64,000 nucleotides of DNA from Lachnospiraceae bacterium NSJ-143 (GCA_022867625.1 JALIFM010000001.1:62001-126000), one strand, 5' to 3'; counted from the stretch's first letter, positions 36,445-44,900 are shown. The notes: a model not told the origin generated them from the letters alone. Translations and numbers: made by a program.

Positions 36445-36722
36445 ACTGTGCAGGCTTACTGCAAAAATATATTATTTTAAAAAATATAAAATCAATAAAG
36501 CATATAAAACAGGTTTTATATATCATACTAAGCAGATTCTAAAACGATACAGTATAAAAGCAATTTGCGTGTAAGCGACTAAATAGTTTTAAACTCCGGA
36601 TATAAACATATGTGCTTAGACAGAATAAGAGCAGATAAGAGTATTTACTAGTGTAATAAGAGGAGATTTTATCAGTTTGTTTTTTATCCATTCTTTGTTA
36701 AAAAATGCCCCAGAAATTGCCG
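36445..36722. other. AT-rich intergenic stretch before the SASP gene
   Basis: No gene seen. A perfect 20-nt palindrome, ATATAAAAC-AG-GTTTTATAT, lies at 36502-36521. The SigG-like promoter of the SASP gene follows at 36723. Confidence 0.5.
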
Positions 36723-36751
36723 GAATAATAAAAAACGACATACACATACTA
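36723..36751 (+). promoter_or_regulatory. Candidate SigG (forespore) promoter of the SASP gene
   Basis: GAATA(A) at 36723-36728 matches the SigG -35 pattern GnATA, and CATACTA at 36745-36751 matches the -10 pattern CATnnTA, with a 16-17 bp spacer. Confidence 0.5.
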
Positions 36752-36806
36752 TTCCTGCAACACAAAATCATTAAAATTTTATATGAAAAAAAGGAGGGCA
36801 TTTAAT

Positions 36807-37049
36807 ATGTCACAGAGTGGTTCTAAGACAGGAAACAGAGTAAACGTACCAGAAGCCAGGGGTGCAATGGACAGATTCAAATATGAGGTAGCTAACGAGA
36901 TAGGCGTTCCTCTCAAGCAGGGTTACAACGGAGACCTCACATCAGCTCAGAATGGTTATGTAGGCGGCTATATGGTTAAAAAAATGATTGAGGCTCAGGA
37001 GAAAATGATGGCTGACAAGGAATCAGGAATGGGCTCAACAAGCAGATAA
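36807..37049 (+). CDS. Alpha/beta-type small acid-soluble spore protein
   Basis: 80-aa DNA-binding protein that saturates spore DNA and protects it from UV and heat; degraded by the GPR protease at germination. The two family motifs are present: AMDRFKYEVANEIGVPL with the GPR cleavage region, and GDLTSAQNGYVGGYMVKKMIE. ATG at 36807 follows AAGGAGGG by 9 nt; an upstream in-frame ATG at 36783 would add eight basic residues and has no site. It is direct evidence of sporulation ability, together with the CotS-like gene at 55.6 kb. Confidence 0.96.
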   Translation: MSQSGSKTGNRVNVPEARGAMDRFKYEVANEIGVPLKQGYNGDLTSAQNGYVGGYMVKKMIEAQEKMMADKESGMGSTSR

Positions 37050-37100
37050 CTTTTTCTGCACAATAAGTACTAAAAGCTTATAATCAGCAATATTTGCTCT

Positions 37101-37147
37101 TACCGCTGTTTAGCTGTTGAACTTCAGCTGAGCAGCGGTATTTTTTT
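37101..37147 (+). terminator. Terminator of the SASP gene
   Basis: TACCGCTG (37101-37108) pairs with CAGCGGTA (37133-37140), with an inner TAGCTG/CAGCTG stem, then seven Ts. Confidence 0.85.
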
Positions 37148-37237
37148 GCTGTTTTAAAGAGTATTGTGCCTTAATGCTGTAATACAGCAAAAGAGAAAAA
37201 TTTGTATGCTGTAATACCACACTTTTACTCCCTTTTA

Positions 37238-37246
37238 TGGTAAAAT
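37238..37246 (+). promoter_or_regulatory. Extended -10 promoter of ruvAB
   Basis: TGGTAAAAT at 37238-37246; no good -35 element. No LexA/SOS box is recognisable. Confidence 0.35.
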
Positions 37247-37277
37247 ACTATTGTTATGTTTTAGAAAGGGAGATTAT

Positions 37278-37877
37278 ATGATTTCTTACATAAAAGGTAT
37301 ACTTGAGGATATTTCAGACACAGGTGTTGTTGTTGAGGCCGGAGGTATAGGCTATTTTATTTCTATGCCGCCGTCAATATCAGTTAAATTCAGGCATCAC
37401 TCTGAGGTGAAAATTTATACATACATGAATGTGAAAGAAGACGGCATTTCACTTTTTGGTTTTGAGAGCCAAAAACAGCTGGAGCTGTTTAAAAGACTTA
37501 CAGCGGTTTCCGGCATAGGAGGAAAAACAGCTATGGCACTTCTGGGAACGGCTTCTGTAAACGAGATAACGTCTGCCATAGTTTCAAACGACATAAGCAT
37601 GCTCTGCCGCGCTCCGGGCCTTGGAAAAAAGGGGGCTCAGAGGATAGTGCTGGAGCTTAAGGATAAAATTTCAAATGACGAGATATCAGCGGTTATAGCC
37701 GGGGATATAAACGAAAACCCTGACTTGTCTGACAGCAGAGCGGAAGCGCTTGAGGCTATGCTTGTTCTGGGTTACGGCAGAAGCGAGGCAGTAAAGGCGC
37801 TTTCTGACATATATGAACCGGGTGATGATACCTCGGCGCTAATTAAAAAGGCACTTAAAAAAATATCTGAAAAATAA
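37278..37877 (+). CDS. ruvA: Holliday junction helicase subunit RuvA
   Basis: 199-aa tetrameric Holliday-junction binding protein that directs RuvB-driven branch migration. Domain I (OB fold, about 1-62) starts with MISYIKGILE; domain II has two helix-hairpin-helix motifs (VSGIGGKTAMALLG and APGLGKKGAQRIVLELKDK); the C-terminal domain III (about 150-199; ALEAMLVLGYGRSEAVKAL) contacts RuvB. ATG at 37278 with AAAGGGAG; an in-frame start at 37251 is too long for the family. ruvB follows after 15 nt; ruvC is not in the window. Confidence 0.97.
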   Translation: MISYIKGILEDISDTGVVVEAGGIGYFISMPPSISVKFRHHSEVKIYTYMNVKEDGISLFGFESQKQLELFKRLTAVSGIGGKTAMALLGTASVNEITSAIVSNDISMLCRAPGLGKKGAQRIVLELKDKISNDEISAVIAGDINENPDLSDSRAEALEAMLVLGYGRSEAVKALSDIYEPGDDTSALIKKALKKISEK

Positions 37878-37892
37878 TCAGGCGGTGTTAAT

Positions 37893-38927
37893 ATGCAGGA
37901 AAGAATAATAACCTCCGGCTACAGAGCTGAGGACATGGACTTGGAGCCCAAGCTCCGCCCGGACAGCCTACAGAGCTATATAGGCCAGGAGAGCGTTAAA
38001 AACAATATGAAAATTTTTATCGAAGCCGCAAAACAGCGCGGGGAGCCGCTGGACCATGTACTGCTTTACGGACCTCCGGGACTTGGAAAAACCACGCTTT
38101 CCAATATAATAGCCAATGAGATGGGTGTAAACATTAAGACCACATCAGGGCCTGCAATAGAGCGGCCGGGAGATATGGCGGCGGTGCTGAGCGGTCTTGA
38201 AGAAGGGGATATACTGTTTGTGGACGAGATTCACAGACTTAACCGCATAATTGAGGAAATACTGTATCCGGCCATGGAGGACTTTGTAATCGATATAGTT
38301 ATAGGCAAAGGCCCGGGGGCCAGAAGTGTACGGATTGACTTGCCAAAATTTACACTTATCGGAGCCACAACACGTATAGGTCTTTTGACTGCGCCGCTGA
38401 GAGACAGGTTTGGCGTTATACAGAGGCTTGAGCCGTACAGTGTTGAAAATCTTAAAGTTATAGTCAGGCGTTCAGCGGGGGTGCTTGGCATAGAGATAGA
38501 CGACGGCGGAGCGGGTGAAATAGCCAGAAGGTCACGCGGCACGCCAAGAATCGCAAACAGGCTTTTAAAGCGTGTAAGGGATTTTGCCCAGGTGAGCTTT
38601 GACGGTGTTATAACAAACGATGTCGCCTGCGAGGCTTTAAACCGTCTTGATGTAGATAAAATGGGGCTGGATATTACAGACAGAAAAATGCTGCTGGCTA
38701 TGATAGAAAAATTCGGCGGGCGTCCTGTTGGCGTTGACACACTTGCTGTATACATCGGTGAGGAAGCCGAGACTATAGAAGACGTATATGAGCCGTACCT
38801 TATACAGCTGGGATATATACAGAGAACACCGCGCGGAAGGGTTGTGACCAAAACGGGCTATGAGCATTTCGGCTACAGGTATCCGGCTGAAAAGAATGTA
38901 AGCCAGATTAAAATGAATGGGTTTTAA
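37893..38927 (+). CDS. ruvB: Holliday junction helicase subunit RuvB
   Basis: 344-aa AAA+ motor of branch migration, hexameric. Walker A is [12 protein letters not shown] (about 59), Walker B is [10 protein letters not shown] (about 108), sensor 1 and the trans Arg finger are in [11 protein letters not shown] (about 155), and the C-terminal winged helix contains [15 protein letters not shown] (about 305). The RuvA-RuvB order and 15-nt spacing are standard. The GGCGGTG site precedes the ATG. A bidirectional terminator separates it from the converging LysR gene. Confidence 0.98.
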   Translation: MQERIITSGYRAEDMDLEPKLRPDSLQSYIGQESVKNNMKIFIEAAKQRGEPLDHVLLYGPPGLGKTTLSNIIANEMGVNIKTTSGPAIERPGDMAAVLSGLEEGDILFVDEIHRLNRIIEEILYPAMEDFVIDIVIGKGPGARSVRIDLPKFTLIGATTRIGLLTAPLRDRFGVIQRLEPYSVENLKVIVRRSAGVLGIEIDDGGAGEIARRSRGTPRIANRLLKRVRDFAQVSFDGVITNDVACEALNRLDVDKMGLDITDRKMLLAMIEKFGGRPVGVDTLAVYIGEEAETIEDVYEPYLIQLGYIQRTPRGRVVTKTGYEHFGYRYPAEKNVSQIKMNGF

Positions 38928-38955
38928 ACAGTACAAAACAGTATTGACAGTATAT

Positions 38956-38988
38956 AAAAAAGCCGAAACTTGATGTTTCGGCTTTTTT
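38956..38988. terminator. Bidirectional terminator between ruvB and the LysR gene
   Basis: Fourteen-bp stem, 38956-38969 with 38975-38988 (AAAAAAGCCGAAAC and complement). Confidence 0.9.
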
Positions 38989-39005
38989 ATATACAGATAT
39001 CTGTA

Positions 39006-39935
39006 TTATTTATCGCGGGTATAAAAGCTTTTTATGTTTTCGAGCCATTTGGCCACAGGCCGGCTTAGCTTTCTGTCCTTCAGTTTGGCCAGTACCATAT
39101 ACCATACAAGCTCGTCACCGTCTATTGAGCAGACAGATATTTTGTCCCAAATGTCAGCCTCATCAAGCAGGAATTCAGGAAAAAAGGCAAACCTGTTGGT
39201 ATCCTTTACAAGGTTCAGCATTGTATTTATATCCGATATAACAGTATTGTTTTTTATAAAAACACCTTTGCGGCGAAGATAGCTGTTTACTGTCTCGGTC
39301 AGCTTATAATTTTTGTCTCTTGAGTAAAATATCAGTTTAGCTGTTTCTGAGCTGGAAAATACATAAGTTTCAATACCGTTTATAACAGCTGTTTTTCTTC
39401 CGGCAAGAGCCGGGTTTTCTTTGGAGCAGACAAGGTATATGTGGTCTTCTTTTACCACAGTATACTCTATGTTTTTGTCGTAAATTTCATCTGTACTCAA
39501 AAATGCTATGTCAATCTCGCCGTTTTTTAACATGCGCTCCATGTTGAGACTTGTGTCCTCGGTTATATCAAAGTCAAATTCAGGGTCAATGTCAAGCGCT
39601 ATCCGTATGACATCGTTTATAAAGTATCTGGACATGTTGAGGGATATTCCAAAGGATATGGTTTTGGATACGGTTTTGTTTATCAAATCAATGTCAGCCC
39701 GCATGTTTTTATAACGGTTAAGTGTTTCTATGGCATAGGAAAGGTAGATTTCTCCGGCTTCAGTAAGCTTTAGAGGAACCGAATCCCTGTCAAAAAGCTT
39801 GGCGCCTGTTTCGGCTTCAAGCTTGTTTATGTGTTTTGACAGGGCTGGCTGTGATATGTAAAGCCTTTCTGCGGCCTTTGTTATGTTTCCTGCTTCTGCG
39901 GCGGCTATAAAGTATTCAAGTCTGTTCTCATTCAT
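39006..39935 (-). CDS. LysR-family transcriptional regulator
   Basis: 309 aa with the standard N-terminal HTH (about 1-60; MNENRLEYFIAAAEAGNITKA... then LYISQPALSKHINKLE) and a periplasmic-binding-like effector domain (about 90-295). The start is the ATG at 39935, preceded by GGTGGGAT; the frame continues 19 codons upstream without a site. It is divergent from an AEC transporter gene, and the 148-nt gap contains an exact T-N11-A dyad, so it very probably controls that transporter and itself. The effector is unknown, probably an organic or amino acid. Confidence 0.93.
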   Translation of the reverse strand: MNENRLEYFIAAAEAGNITKAAERLYISQPALSKHINKLEAETGAKLFDRDSVPLKLTEAGEIYLSYAIETLNRYKNMRADIDLINKTVSKTISFGISLNMSRYFINDVIRIALDIDPEFDFDITEDTSLNMERMLKNGEIDIAFLSTDEIYDKNIEYTVVKEDHIYLVCSKENPALAGRKTAVINGIETYVFSSSETAKLIFYSRDKNYKLTETVNSYLRRKGVFIKNNTVISDINTMLNLVKDTNRFAFFPEFLLDEADIWDKISVCSIDGDELVWYMVLAKLKDRKLSRPVAKWLENIKSFYTRDK

Positions 39936-39990
39936 AAAATCCCACCAGATAAAAAATATTTTAATGAGTATATTATAGCACGTAATTGCC

Positions 39991-40005
39991 ATAACTGAAA
40001 GTTAT
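39991..40005. promoter_or_regulatory. LysR box
   Basis: Perfect dyad ATAACT-GAA-AGTTAT containing T-N11-A. It overlaps the -35 region of the LysR gene (minus -10 TATAAT at 39977-39972), consistent with autorepression. Confidence 0.6.
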
Positions 40006-40047
40006 AATCCTTATGCCTCAACAGTATTTTATTTCATGAATTTTGTC

Positions 40048-40056
40048 TGCTATAAT
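40048..40056 (+). promoter_or_regulatory. Extended -10 of the first AEC transporter gene
   Basis: TGCTATAAT with no good -35 element, as expected for an activator-dependent promoter; the LysR box ends 42 bp upstream. Confidence 0.45.
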
Positions 40057-40083
40057 TTATTCATGTAAGCGGGGGTGGTTGTT

Positions 40084-41010
40084 TTGTATATGGATTTGAC
40101 AATTCTTGTGGAACAGATGAAAATAATTGCTACTCTTATGGCAATTGGATTTTTGTGGCAAAAGCTCAAGCTGTTTGACGATAAGCTTATAGACAGCCTT
40201 TCGGTGCTTATTGCAAAGCTTATACTGCCGCTTATGCTCTGCACAATAATAGGTTCAATATCAAGGGATGAGATTGCAGACGGCATAAGGCTGTTTTTGG
40301 CCACTGCTGTAATTTACAGCCTTACAGTATTTACAGCCAAATTTCTGTCACGCTTTTACCGGCTTGACGAGCCAAACAGGAGTATGCACGCGCTTTTGCA
40401 GTGCTATGGAAATTCCGGCTATATAGGCATACCTCTCATTACAAGCGTGTTTTCAGCTCAGGCGGGCATAGCTGCTGCTGCGTATACTATTGTGGACTCA
40501 TTTTTCTACTGGGTGGTGGCGCCTCTGGCGGCGGGAGGTGAGAGCATAAACTTTAAAAAGCTCGTATCGCCTATTACGCTTTCTGTACTGGCGGGGCTTG
40601 TGCTCCTTGCGCTCAATATAAATTTTGACAACAGTATAGTATGGGATACAATGAAGAATGTGGGAGGCACATGCAAGTATTTTGCCAGTATATATATTGG
40701 CATGTGTGTGGGAAGAATGGGAATGGATAAGCTGAGGAATAATCTGAAATCAGTTACGGCAGCTCCTGTAAAGCTTATATTAATACCTCTGCTTGCGTTT
40801 TTCATGTTTGGAAAGACAGGATTCCTTAAAGGTGACTATCTGCTTATGTTTGTAATGCTCTGCGCATCACCTTCAGGTATGTCACTGCCTATTGTGGCGG
40901 ATATTGCCGGCACCGACAGCGCTGAATACGCCTCGGCCGGCGTTATAATTTCAACGGTTTTGTGCCTGTTTACGTTTCCGTTTATTATGTGGCTTATAAG
41001 CCTTCTTTAG
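40084..41010 (+). CDS. AEC-family transporter, copy 1
   Basis: 308-aa membrane protein of the auxin efflux carrier (AEC)/malonate-lactate-type permease family with about 10 helices. The N-terminal half carries FLWQKLKLFDDKLIDSLS and LILPLMLCTIIG; the pore-region NSGYIGIPLI (about 112) is the family signature; the second half has a repeat with MLCASPSGMSLPI. TTG at 40084 is chosen: the element GGGGGTGG plus the next bases to the TTG are almost the same as at the second AEC gene (49670). ATG at 40090 is the alternative. Probably exports or imports an organic acid under LysR control. Confidence 0.87.
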   Translation: MYMDLTILVEQMKIIATLMAIGFLWQKLKLFDDKLIDSLSVLIAKLILPLMLCTIIGSISRDEIADGIRLFLATAVIYSLTVFTAKFLSRFYRLDEPNRSMHALLQCYGNSGYIGIPLITSVFSAQAGIAAAAYTIVDSFFYWVVAPLAAGGESINFKKLVSPITLSVLAGLVLLALNINFDNSIVWDTMKNVGGTCKYFASIYIGMCVGRMGMDKLRNNLKSVTAAPVKLILIPLLAFFMFGKTGFLKGDYLLMFVMLCASPSGMSLPIVADIAGTDSAEYASAGVIISTVLCLFTFPFIMWLISLL

Positions 41011-41088
41011 ATTACAGTATTATCAATCAGCCGTTCAAAAACCTTCTATATATTTTCCTCCTGTTAACCGGCGGGAGCAACCCTTTAT

Positions 41089-41115
41089 AAAAGGCTGCCA
41101 TAAAGGCAGCCTTTT
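41089..41115. terminator. Bidirectional terminator
   Basis: AAAAGGCTGCC (41089-41099) pairs with GGCAGCCTTTT (41105-41115), between the first AEC gene and the converging dehydratase gene. Confidence 0.88.
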
Positions 41116-41132
41116 ATTGCTGTGTATTTTTA

Positions 41133-42353
41133 TCAGTCAGGCATTATTATTCCTGCCTTGTCATCACCGGGTGACTGTGCCCAAGGGTCGCCTGTAACCG
41201 CAAACATCTGGTCGTGGCGTACCTCCTTTGTAACAGTGTGTATTGTGTCTTTCGCATTGTAAACTTCATCCAGAAGGCTGATTCCAAGGCCCGGTTTGTC
41301 ACTTAAATATATATGTCCGTCACGGATATCAACACCTGAGTCTGTTATGTCGAAAGTTTTGTAAAGTGAACGCACGGTTTCTATTCCGTTTGTGTTAGGG
41401 CAGCTTATCATAAGGTGGGCAACAACCATTGTCATTACAGGCGAGCCACAGTTATGTGTAGTTACCGGAAGGTGGTAGGCGTCAGCCATTCCGGCTATCT
41501 TCTTGCATTCGGTTATGCCGCCGCAATAGCTTACGTCAAACATGGCAATATCACAGGCGTCTTTTTCAAAAAGCTCTCTAAACTGGTACTTTGTGGCCAT
41601 TCTCTCGCTTGCCAGTATTGGCAGCTTTGTTTTTTTGCGAAGGTTGGCAAAGCATGTTATGTTGTCTACAGGTATGGGGTCTTCAAACCACATAGGGTCG
41701 TACTGCTCAAGCTCATCAGCCACTCTCACAGCCATAGGTAGATTCCATCTGGAATGGCACTCAAGTGCGATTTCCATTTTGTCGCCTACGGCGTCGCGGA
41801 TTTTTTTGAAAGGCAGAAGGCCTTTTCTTATATCCTCCCTTGTAACATACTGCCCGTTGTATTTTGTTGAAAGCCCATCAAGAGGCCATATTTTCATGGC
41901 TTTTATTCCGTTTGCCAGAAGGTCTTTTGCAAGCTCACCGGCGTCTTCCATAAACCACTCTCGGTCTCTTATGTTTCCGTAGCTTATGCACGTGTTGTAT
42001 ACCCTAAGATTATCCTGAGCCTTTCCGCCAAGAAGGTCATATACAGGCATGTTGGCTGCCTTTCCTTTTATATCCCACAATGCCATATCAACTGCTCCCA
42101 TAGCACGCATCTCGGCGCCCATATAGCCGGTATAATTGGCGCTGTCATACATATGTGCCCACAGCCTTTCGTTGTTAAGCGGGTTCTGACCAAGTATTAT
42201 TTCCGCACAGAAGTTGTGCACGGCGATTTTTGTAAGCTCCACCTTGTCGGTGGCCTCGCCTATGCCTGTTATTCCCTCGTCAGTATGCACCATAACCCAC
42301 AGGTGTCTTGGGTGTGCCGGTAACTGGATTGTCTCAACTGCCGTGATTTTCAT
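41133..42353 (-). CDS. Mandelate racemase/enolase-superfamily sugar-acid dehydratase
   Basis: 406-aa enolase-superfamily enzyme, most like galactonate/gluconate dehydratases. A capping domain (about 1-125) is followed by the TIM barrel. Acid/base and metal residues are visible as KIWPLD (about 180), ALECHSRW (about 221), MWFEDPI (about 248), LASERM (about 272) and the catalytic His in VTTHNCGSP (about 320). Dehydration of a hexonate-type acid is likely; the exact substrate cannot be deduced. ATG at 42353 follows AAAAGGAGG. It lies downstream of a GntR gene on the same strand, with a palindrome between them. Confidence 0.86.
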   Translation of the reverse strand: MKITAVETIQLPAHPRHLWVMVHTDEGITGIGEATDKVELTKIAVHNFCAEIILGQNPLNNERLWAHMYDSANYTGYMGAEMRAMGAVDMALWDIKGKAANMPVYDLLGGKAQDNLRVYNTCISYGNIRDREWFMEDAGELAKDLLANGIKAMKIWPLDGLSTKYNGQYVTREDIRKGLLPFKKIRDAVGDKMEIALECHSRWNLPMAVRVADELEQYDPMWFEDPIPVDNITCFANLRKKTKLPILASERMATKYQFRELFEKDACDIAMFDVSYCGGITECKKIAGMADAYHLPVTTHNCGSPVMTMVVAHLMISCPNTNGIETVRSLYKTFDITDSGVDIRDGHIYLSDKPGLGISLLDEVYNAKDTIHTVTKEVRHDQMFAVTGDPWAQSPGDDKAGIIMPD

Positions 42354-42373
42354 AAAAATCCTCCTTTTCAAAA

Positions 42374-42392
42374 TTGGAATGTAGCATGCCAA
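42374..42392. promoter_or_regulatory. Probable GntR operator before the dehydratase gene
   Basis: Imperfect palindrome TTGGAATGTAGCATGCCAA. It shares ATGTAGnATnCCA with a second site before the GntR gene. Confidence 0.55.
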
Positions 42393-42433
42393 TAAGTGTT
42401 TAAATATTTAAATAATTTTTATTTGGCAGAATC

Positions 42434-43081
42434 TTATTGTTTAATCGCTTCCTCACAGCTTTCAAAATGCCTTGTTATGGCATTATAGGCTTTGGCACTG
42501 TCGCCGACTTTAATGGCGTGTACTATTTTTATGTGCTCGTCAATTGTTCTGTCAATTCTTCCGGCATTGTAAAATGATTTTATACCGATACAGTTAATCC
42601 TGTTGCGGAGATTTATCATTGAGGCATTCATTATTTCGTTGCCGCAGAATTTCACCATCTCAAAATGAAACTCAACGTCATTTTTCATAAATTCTTTTGG
42701 GTCGGCTTTCGACCTATTGATTTTCTTTTCCTGCTCCAGGTAGCTTTCCAAACAGGCTATAAGGTCTTTTCCTTCTGAAGTGTGCGCTTTTTCCGCCGCG
42801 AAAGCCGCACAGTAGCCTTCAAGAGCTGTCCTGACCTGAAAAATAGCGTGAATTTCACTTTCTGTAAGCTCCCTTACTGATATCCCGCGGTTGGGGTGTA
42901 TTTGTATGTATCCCTCCTGCGCAAGGTGAAGTATAGCTTCCCTTACAGGGGTGCGGGATATGCCCATCTTTTCGGCAAAGTACCTTTCGGAATATGCTTT
43001 TCCGCTTTCCAGCTCATTATTAATAATCAGATTAAGCAGGTAGTTGTATGCCTGTTCTTTATATGTAAGCTTCTCAAACAT
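42434..43081 (-). CDS. GntR-family (FCD/FadR type) regulator
   Basis: 215 aa. The N-terminal winged helix (about 5-75) has the family stretch YSERYFAEKMGISRTPVREA (20 residues), and the C-terminal all-helical FCD domain (about 85-210) has ALEGYCAAFAAE, and the metal-binding Asp/His residues in NDVEFHFEMVKFCGN. FCD regulators usually sense sugar acids or other carboxylates. ATG at 43081 follows GGAGGT; 23 codons upstream are open without a site. It probably represses itself and the downstream dehydratase gene through two similar palindromes. Confidence 0.92.
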   Translation of the reverse strand: MFEKLTYKEQAYNYLLNLIINNELESGKAYSERYFAEKMGISRTPVREAILHLAQEGYIQIHPNRGISVRELTESEIHAIFQVRTALEGYCAAFAAEKAHTSEGKDLIACLESYLEQEKKINRSKADPKEFMKNDVEFHFEMVKFCGNEIMNASMINLRNRINCIGIKSFYNAGRIDRTIDEHIKIVHAIKVGDSAKAYNAITRHFESCEEAIKQ

Positions 43082-43097
43082 GTTAAGACCTCCAAAC

Positions 43098-43114
43098 TGA
43101 TATGTAGTATACCA
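43098..43114. promoter_or_regulatory. Probable GntR autoregulatory operator
   Basis: TGATATGTAGTATACCA, similar to the palindrome at 42374 over the core ATGTAGnATnCCA; 17 nt before the GntR start. Confidence 0.5.
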
Positions 43115-43224
43115 CTTGCGTGAAACACACACAATATGCAAACATGACAAATACGATAATTTTTTTAGTAGCTTTTATACAAACAGCATGTGCGCTGAGA
43201 CTATTGACTCTTTTGAGAAAATAA

Positions 43225-43249
43225 AAAAACCGTGACTGGCACGGTTTTT
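43225..43249 (-). terminator. Terminator of the MerR gene
   Basis: AAAAACCGTG (43225-43234) pairs with CACGGTTTTT (43240-43249). Confidence 0.8.
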
Positions 43250-44051
43250 ACTCCTGAGGTATAAGCATCTGTATTTCGTAAATACATCTTGAATATTCAT
43301 AGAGGTTGTCCTCATATTCATTGGCAAGCACAATCGGCGGCTTTTTCTTTCCGCTGAAAAACAGCTTTGCAAAATATGGGTTCCACGTATCTGAAAGTAT
43401 ACGTGCCTTAAAGCAGAGGTAATCGCCTTCAGGAATCTCTATTATGTTTTCCGATGTGAAATCCGGCGGCTCCTTTATAAACATGCCAAGGTATTTCCTG
43501 TTAAGGTTGCAGTCAATAAGGTCATTATAGTCCAGTATAAGTGAAAATTGACGCACATATTTAAGGTCACGGAATTTTTCGCTGTTTTTAATCTCGTGCA
43601 GAGTTATGTGTACATCGTCATTTGACTTTCCATCATAAGGCGCTGCCACAAGATAGCGTTTTTCTATATGCAGACTGTAAAAATTATCGTTTATACTGTC
43701 TTCGGACACATATGTAAAATAATTTTTATACCACTCTATGCTGTCAATAACATCTTGAAGCCTGCTTATTTCATCAAGGCATTTTTCCTTATGCGTATCA
43801 AGTAGAGCAACTAATTCTTTTATGTCGTTGTTAAGTATTACTTTTTTGATTTCATCAAGGCTCAGGCCAAGCTTTTGAAGATATTTAATCCTGTCAATAA
43901 AATGAAGCTGGTTTACGGAATAATAACGATAGCCTGTTGCGGGGTTGGTATATTTTGGTTGCAGAAGATTGATGCTGCTGTAATACCTGAGTGTCTGTAT
44001 GGAAACACCCATAATTTTCGCGACTTCGCCTATAGAATATAAATCATTCAA
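43248..44051 (-). CDS. MerR-family regulator with effector-binding domain
   Basis: 267 aa. The N-terminal MerR HTH (about 4-72) reads YSIGEVAKIMGVSIQTLRYY and then GYRYYSVNQLHFIDRI; the antiparallel coiled-coil helix follows (about 75-115; LLDTHKEKCLDEISRLQDV), and then a GyrI-like/BmrR-type effector domain (about 120-267). There are no metal-binding Cys, so it is a small-molecule sensor of the BmrR type. These proteins activate promoters with a 19-bp spacer, and four such promoters lie 2-8 kb away. Its own upstream region has a different palindrome (TAAGC-TTT-GCTTA, 44133-44145). Confidence 0.9.
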   Translation of the reverse strand: MNDLYSIGEVAKIMGVSIQTLRYYSSINLLQPKYTNPATGYRYYSVNQLHFIDRIKYLQKLGLSLDEIKKVILNNDIKELVALLDTHKEKCLDEISRLQDVIDSIEWYKNYFTYVSEDSINDNFYSLHIEKRYLVAAPYDGKSNDDVHITLHEIKNSEKFRDLKYVRQFSLILDYNDLIDCNLNRKYLGMFIKEPPDFTSENIIEIPEGDYLCFKARILSDTWNPYFAKLFFSGKKKPPIVLANEYEDNLYEYSRCIYEIQMLIPQE

Positions 44052-44108
44052 TAGTAAACCTCCTTCCTTGGTGTAATGCTGTGCTGTTGATATCCGCAGG
44101 GCTGAATA

Positions 44109-44149
44109 TGCTTAACATAAACGAAACATAAGTAAGCTTTGCTTAACAT
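44109..44149. promoter_or_regulatory. Repeat element upstream of the MerR gene
   Basis: TGCTTAACAT occurs twice (44109-44118 and 44140-44149); the second copy overlaps the dyad TAAGC-TTT-GCTTA (44133-44145). Likely an autoregulatory site. Confidence 0.4.
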
Positions 44150-44237
44150 TCGAGAACAATAGGCCCTATGGATTAACAGTATTAAATAAGCCGGATTACA
44201 GTTGCTTTGTCAGGTCTCCTGCCGGCTGTGTGACTGC

Positions 44238-44900
44238 TTATTGTATAATAAATTTCTCGATATTTTCAGCCTTGGCGTATTTTTCAATATAACCGGCGGC
44301 TTTATCAAGCAGGGCAGTAATATCCTCATCTTCTGTAAATACATATATAAGAGTTATAATATTTTTAGATGAAAGGGTAATCATTGCCTTTTCGGAATCA
44401 CTTGTAGGGCTGCCGAAAGGTCCATCATTATCGCATAGGACAGGCAGGTTCTCTATATTGACACTGTCCTTGCCAATGCCCTTATAGCTTTCGCCGGCAT
44501 GGCCAAGATTGAGCACAATGTCGCCGTTGATGCAGTCAGTATCATATGAACCGGCAGAAAAACCGCTTTCTACAGATATAAGGTTGTTTGTATCAACAAC
44601 CGTATTGATTTTGTAAAGGCCTTTTCCCTGTTTAATACGCCTTATAAGCGCTTCTGATGATACCCTGTATCTGCCGGGGTCCTTGCCGAAGGCTTTATAG
44701 GCCTTTCTTGATGAGGCAATGTTTTTAAGCTCTGTAACATTTTTCGATTCAAGCTCAGCTTCAATTGCGGGTATGATATCTGAATCCATGAATTCCCACA
44801 GATTTTCATTTGTTTCCTCTGTATTGACTGAGTATTTAAGTACAGCTATTTTAGTGCATGGCACCTTTTCCTTTATTTCGCTGCTGATTGAAATGTTCAT
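44238..44900 (-). CDS. B3/B4 tRNA-binding-domain protein
   Basis: 220-aa stand-alone B3/4 domain as found in phenylalanyl-tRNA synthetase beta chains (COG3382 type). The region SSRKAYKAFGKDPGRYRVSS (20 residues) and ALIRRIKQGKGLYKINTVVD are typical, followed by a beta-rich core (YDTDCINGDIVLNLG) and a C-terminal helical part. It is thought to bind tRNA or an amino-acid-like ligand; a trans-editing role is possible but not shown. ATG follows TAGGAGGAG. It has its own promoter and is flanked by MerR and PLP-enzyme genes. Confidence 0.85.
   Translation of the reverse strand: MNISISSEIKEKVPCTKIAVLKYSVNTEETNENLWEFMDSDIIPAIEAELESKNVTELKNIASSRKAYKAFGKDPGRYRVSSEALIRRIKQGKGLYKINTVVDTNNLISVESGFSAGSYDTDCINGDIVLNLGHAGESYKGIGKDSVNIENLPVLCDNDGPFGSPTSDSEKAMITLSSKNIITLIYVFTEDEDITALLDKAAGYIEKYAKAENIEKFIIQ

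Noticed and set aside
38231-38851. 206-codon open frame antisense to ruvB
   Set aside because: ruvB is certain over this interval, and the antisense product is Ser/Leu-rich shadow sequence without a start context.
43204-43230. TTGACTCTTTTGAG, resembling the start of the shared 19-bp-spacer promoters
   Set aside because: At 19 bp there is no -10-like hexamer (ACCGTG), and the sequence runs into the MerR terminator with no plus-strand gene behind it.
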